Shown here piece by piece: positions 7,169 through 8,028 of a DNA stretch of 8,028 nt. The stretch's first letter is position 1. The number at the start of each line of letters is the position of its first letter. The notes under the pieces are model-generated. The model was not told the DNA's origin and did no database searches. It was given only the letters and a program-made list of their open reading frames with translations. The translations under genes and the position numbers were made by a program. This DNA comes from an uncultured Eubacteriales bacterium (GTDB taxonomy: Bacteria; Bacillota; Clostridia; Christensenellales; Aristaeellaceae), in assembly GCA_902782795.1 (NCBI GenBank), contig CACZOT010000045.1:1-8028 (forward strand), written 5' to 3'.

Positions 7169-7725
7169 TCCACTTCCCCCTTTTGCCGCACGCGCACGAA
7201 TTTCACGCGCGCCGCGCCGTATTTGCGCTCGTCGAAGACGTCGGCCTCCTCGGGCAGAGGAATGCGGGCGTCGGCGGCGTATTCCATCACCACGACGGCG
7301 TCCTCCGCGAGAAGGCCCGTGCCCGCGAGGGCGAGGAACGCCTCTGCGTAGACCTCGGTCATGCGGTACGGCGGGTCCAGAAACACGATGTCGAATGGGC
7401 CCCGCAAACGCCCGACGGCCTTTCTCCAGTCGCACTCGAAGACTTCGGCGCGGCCGGATACACCCTTGAGATCGCAGTTTTTCCGGATGGCACGCGCGGC
7501 CTGCGGGGCGAGATCCACCACCGCTGCGTACGCGGCCCCGCGGCTCAGCGCCTCCGCGGAGAGAGCGCCCGTGCCGCCGAAGAGATCCAGCACGCGCGCG
7601 TCCGGAACGCGCGGCGCGAGGATATTGAACAGGGCCTCGCGCAGGCGGTCGGACGTGGGGCGGGTACCCAGCCCTTCCGGCGCGACGAGCGTCTTCCCGC
7701 GCGCCGTGCCGCCGATGATGCGCAT
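7165..7725 (-). CDS. rsmD: 16S rRNA (guanine(966)-N(2))-methyltransferase RsmD
   Basis: RsmD methylates N2 of G966 in 16S rRNA, using S-adenosylmethionine during small-subunit assembly. The 186-residue product begins with the family's typical MRIIGGTARGK. It then has RPTSDRLREALFNIL (22-36), SAM motif I VLDLFGGTGALSAEAL (45-60), the acidic residue D71 after motif I, and the catalytic DPPY at 117-120 in FDIVFLDPPY. I chose the ATG at 7725 over one six codons upstream (7743). GGAGGGA lies 6 bases before the inner ATG, the outer one has only a weak site, and the predicted transcript start falls almost on the outer ATG. The gene is first in the block, right behind a strong promoter, and overlaps coaD by four bases. 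Confidence 0.96.
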   Translation of the reverse strand: MRIIGGTARGKTLVAPEGLGTRPTSDRLREALFNILAPRVPDARVLDLFGGTGALSAEALSRGAAYAAVVDLAPQAARAIRKNCDLKGVSGRAEVFECDWRKAVGRLRGPFDIVFLDPPYRMTEVYAEAFLALAGTGLLAEDAVVVMEYAADARIPLPEEADVFDERKYGAARVKFVRVRQKGEVE

Positions 7726-7730
7726 GCGCG

Positions 7731-7737
7731 TCCCTCC
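7731..7737 (-). promoter_or_regulatory. Ribosome binding site deciding the rsmD start
   Basis: GGAGGGA on the minus strand ends 5 bases before the ATG at 7725. It favours the inner start, giving 186 residues, over the ATG at 7743, which would place this site inside the coding region. Confidence 0.8.
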
Positions 7738-7752
7738 AGACATCCCAACGAT

Positions 7753-7781
7753 ATTATACCGCCCATTCCACCCGGGCGCAA
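7753..7781 (-). promoter_or_regulatory. Probable sigma-A promoter of the rsmD-coaD-ispG-polC block
   Basis: The minus strand has a perfect -10 box TATAAT (7758 down to 7753), an optimal 17-bp spacer (7759-7775) and a partial -35 box TTGCGC (7781 down to 7776) that keeps the key TTG. Transcription would start near 7746, giving a leader of about 20 bases before the rsmD ATG at 7725. The A+T-rich -10 stands out in a GC-rich background. The -35 box starts only 8 bases after the stop codon of the upstream gene, with no terminator between them, so read-through from that gene may add to expression. Confidence 0.75.
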
Positions 7782-7789
7782 GACGGGGT

Positions 7790-8028
7790 TCAGACCTGGG
7801 GCTTGGGCTGGCGCGGGCCCTTGTTCTGGCCGACCAGCAAGGTTCTCTTCTTGCGCACCTTGCCTCGGGCGATGTCCATCAGCTTCTTTTCGCGGATCTG
7901 CGGGCCGCGCAGGTAACCGACGGCCGTGCAGGCAGGCATCACGAAGGAGAAGGGCAAAAAGAGGCTATACAGGACGCGCGGCTGCTTTTCCAGGATATTG
8001 TACAGGGGCAGGAGCGGCGCGAACAGGA
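7790..8028 (-). CDS. C-terminal end of an unrecognised membrane protein (cut by window edge)
   Basis: An open frame enters from the right edge (first complete codon at 8026) and ends at TGA 7792-7790, giving 78 residues. The first half is hydrophobic, with LFAPLLPLYNIL, a short charged break (EKQPR), and a likely membrane helix VLYSLFLPFSFVMPACTAV at about 18-36. GYLRGPQIREKKL follows, and then a strongly basic tail (KVRKKR) that ends rich in K, P and Q. By the positive-inside rule this tail should be cytoplasmic. Codon use and GC content match the neighbours, and the frame has no internal stops, so it looks like a real gene end. I do not recognise the family. It lies just upstream of the rsmD promoter in the same direction. 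Confidence 0.75.
   Translation of the reverse strand, partial: LFAPLLPLYNILEKQPRVLYSLFLPFSFVMPACTAVGYLRGPQIREKKLMDIARGKVRKKRTLLVGQNKGPRQPKPQV

Noticed and set aside
6623..7351. Plus-strand open frame over coaD and rsmD
   Set aside because: It covers two well-identified genes on the other strand and encodes no recognisable domain.
7169..7435. N-terminal extension of CoaD to an ATG at 7435
   Set aside because: The extra 89 residues lie inside rsmD in another frame and are low-complexity Arg/Gly. CoaD family proteins begin at the PGSF motif region.
7997..8025. TACAAT box as a second promoter
   Set aside because: It lies within the upstream coding sequence, and the position 17 bp upstream reads TGTTCG, a poor -35 box.
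1..8028. CRISPR array, mobile element, tRNA or rRNA, toxin-antitoxin or defence genes
   Set aside because: I found no regularly spaced repeats, transposase or integrase motifs, tRNA-like cloverleaf, rRNA sequence or defence-type domains. The window is core housekeeping sequence.

Overview
This window is a GC-rich stretch of chromosome (well over half G+C by eye) in which every convincing gene lies on the minus strand, so it reads from right to left. A full-length PolC-type replicative polymerase, made by Bacillota and a few related lineages, together with a GC-rich genome, points to a high-GC Bacillota, most likely a member of the Clostridia. The exact lineage is a guess.

In transcription order, the window opens at its right edge with the C-terminal end of an unrecognised membrane protein (7790-8028). 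A good vegetative promoter follows (TTGCGC, 17 bp, TATAAT on the minus strand, 7753-7781). It heads a five-gene block: rsmD (16S rRNA m2G966 methyltransferase), coaD (phosphopantetheine adenylyltransferase), a DivIVA / ATP-synthase-b-like coiled-coil protein, ispG (a 4Fe-4S enzyme of the MEP isoprenoid pathway) and polC (DNA polymerase III alpha with built-in PHP and proofreading domains). Junctions are tight: a 4-base ATGA overlap, then gaps of 64, 6 and 28 bases. No intrinsic terminator is visible inside the block, so co-transcription is likely. The block joins ribosome maturation, coenzyme A synthesis, isoprenoid synthesis and chromosome replication. These are growth-linked housekeeping functions, not one pathway.

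Left of polC is a 197-base gap (349-545) rich in GC inverted repeats but with no U-tract terminator. After it comes the start of a small exported protein with a signal peptide and WG-like repeats, cut off by the left edge (1-348).

I see no mobile element, CRISPR array, tRNA, rRNA or defence system. The region is essentially conserved core genome. The points most worth a second look are two substitutions at normally conserved substrate-site positions of CoaD, the joining of the rsmD-coaD and ispG-polC gene pairs through a coiled-coil gene, a perfect 8-bp hairpin between coaD and that gene, and the structured gap behind polC. Very long antisense open frames over polC and ispG are explained by codon bias and are not genes.
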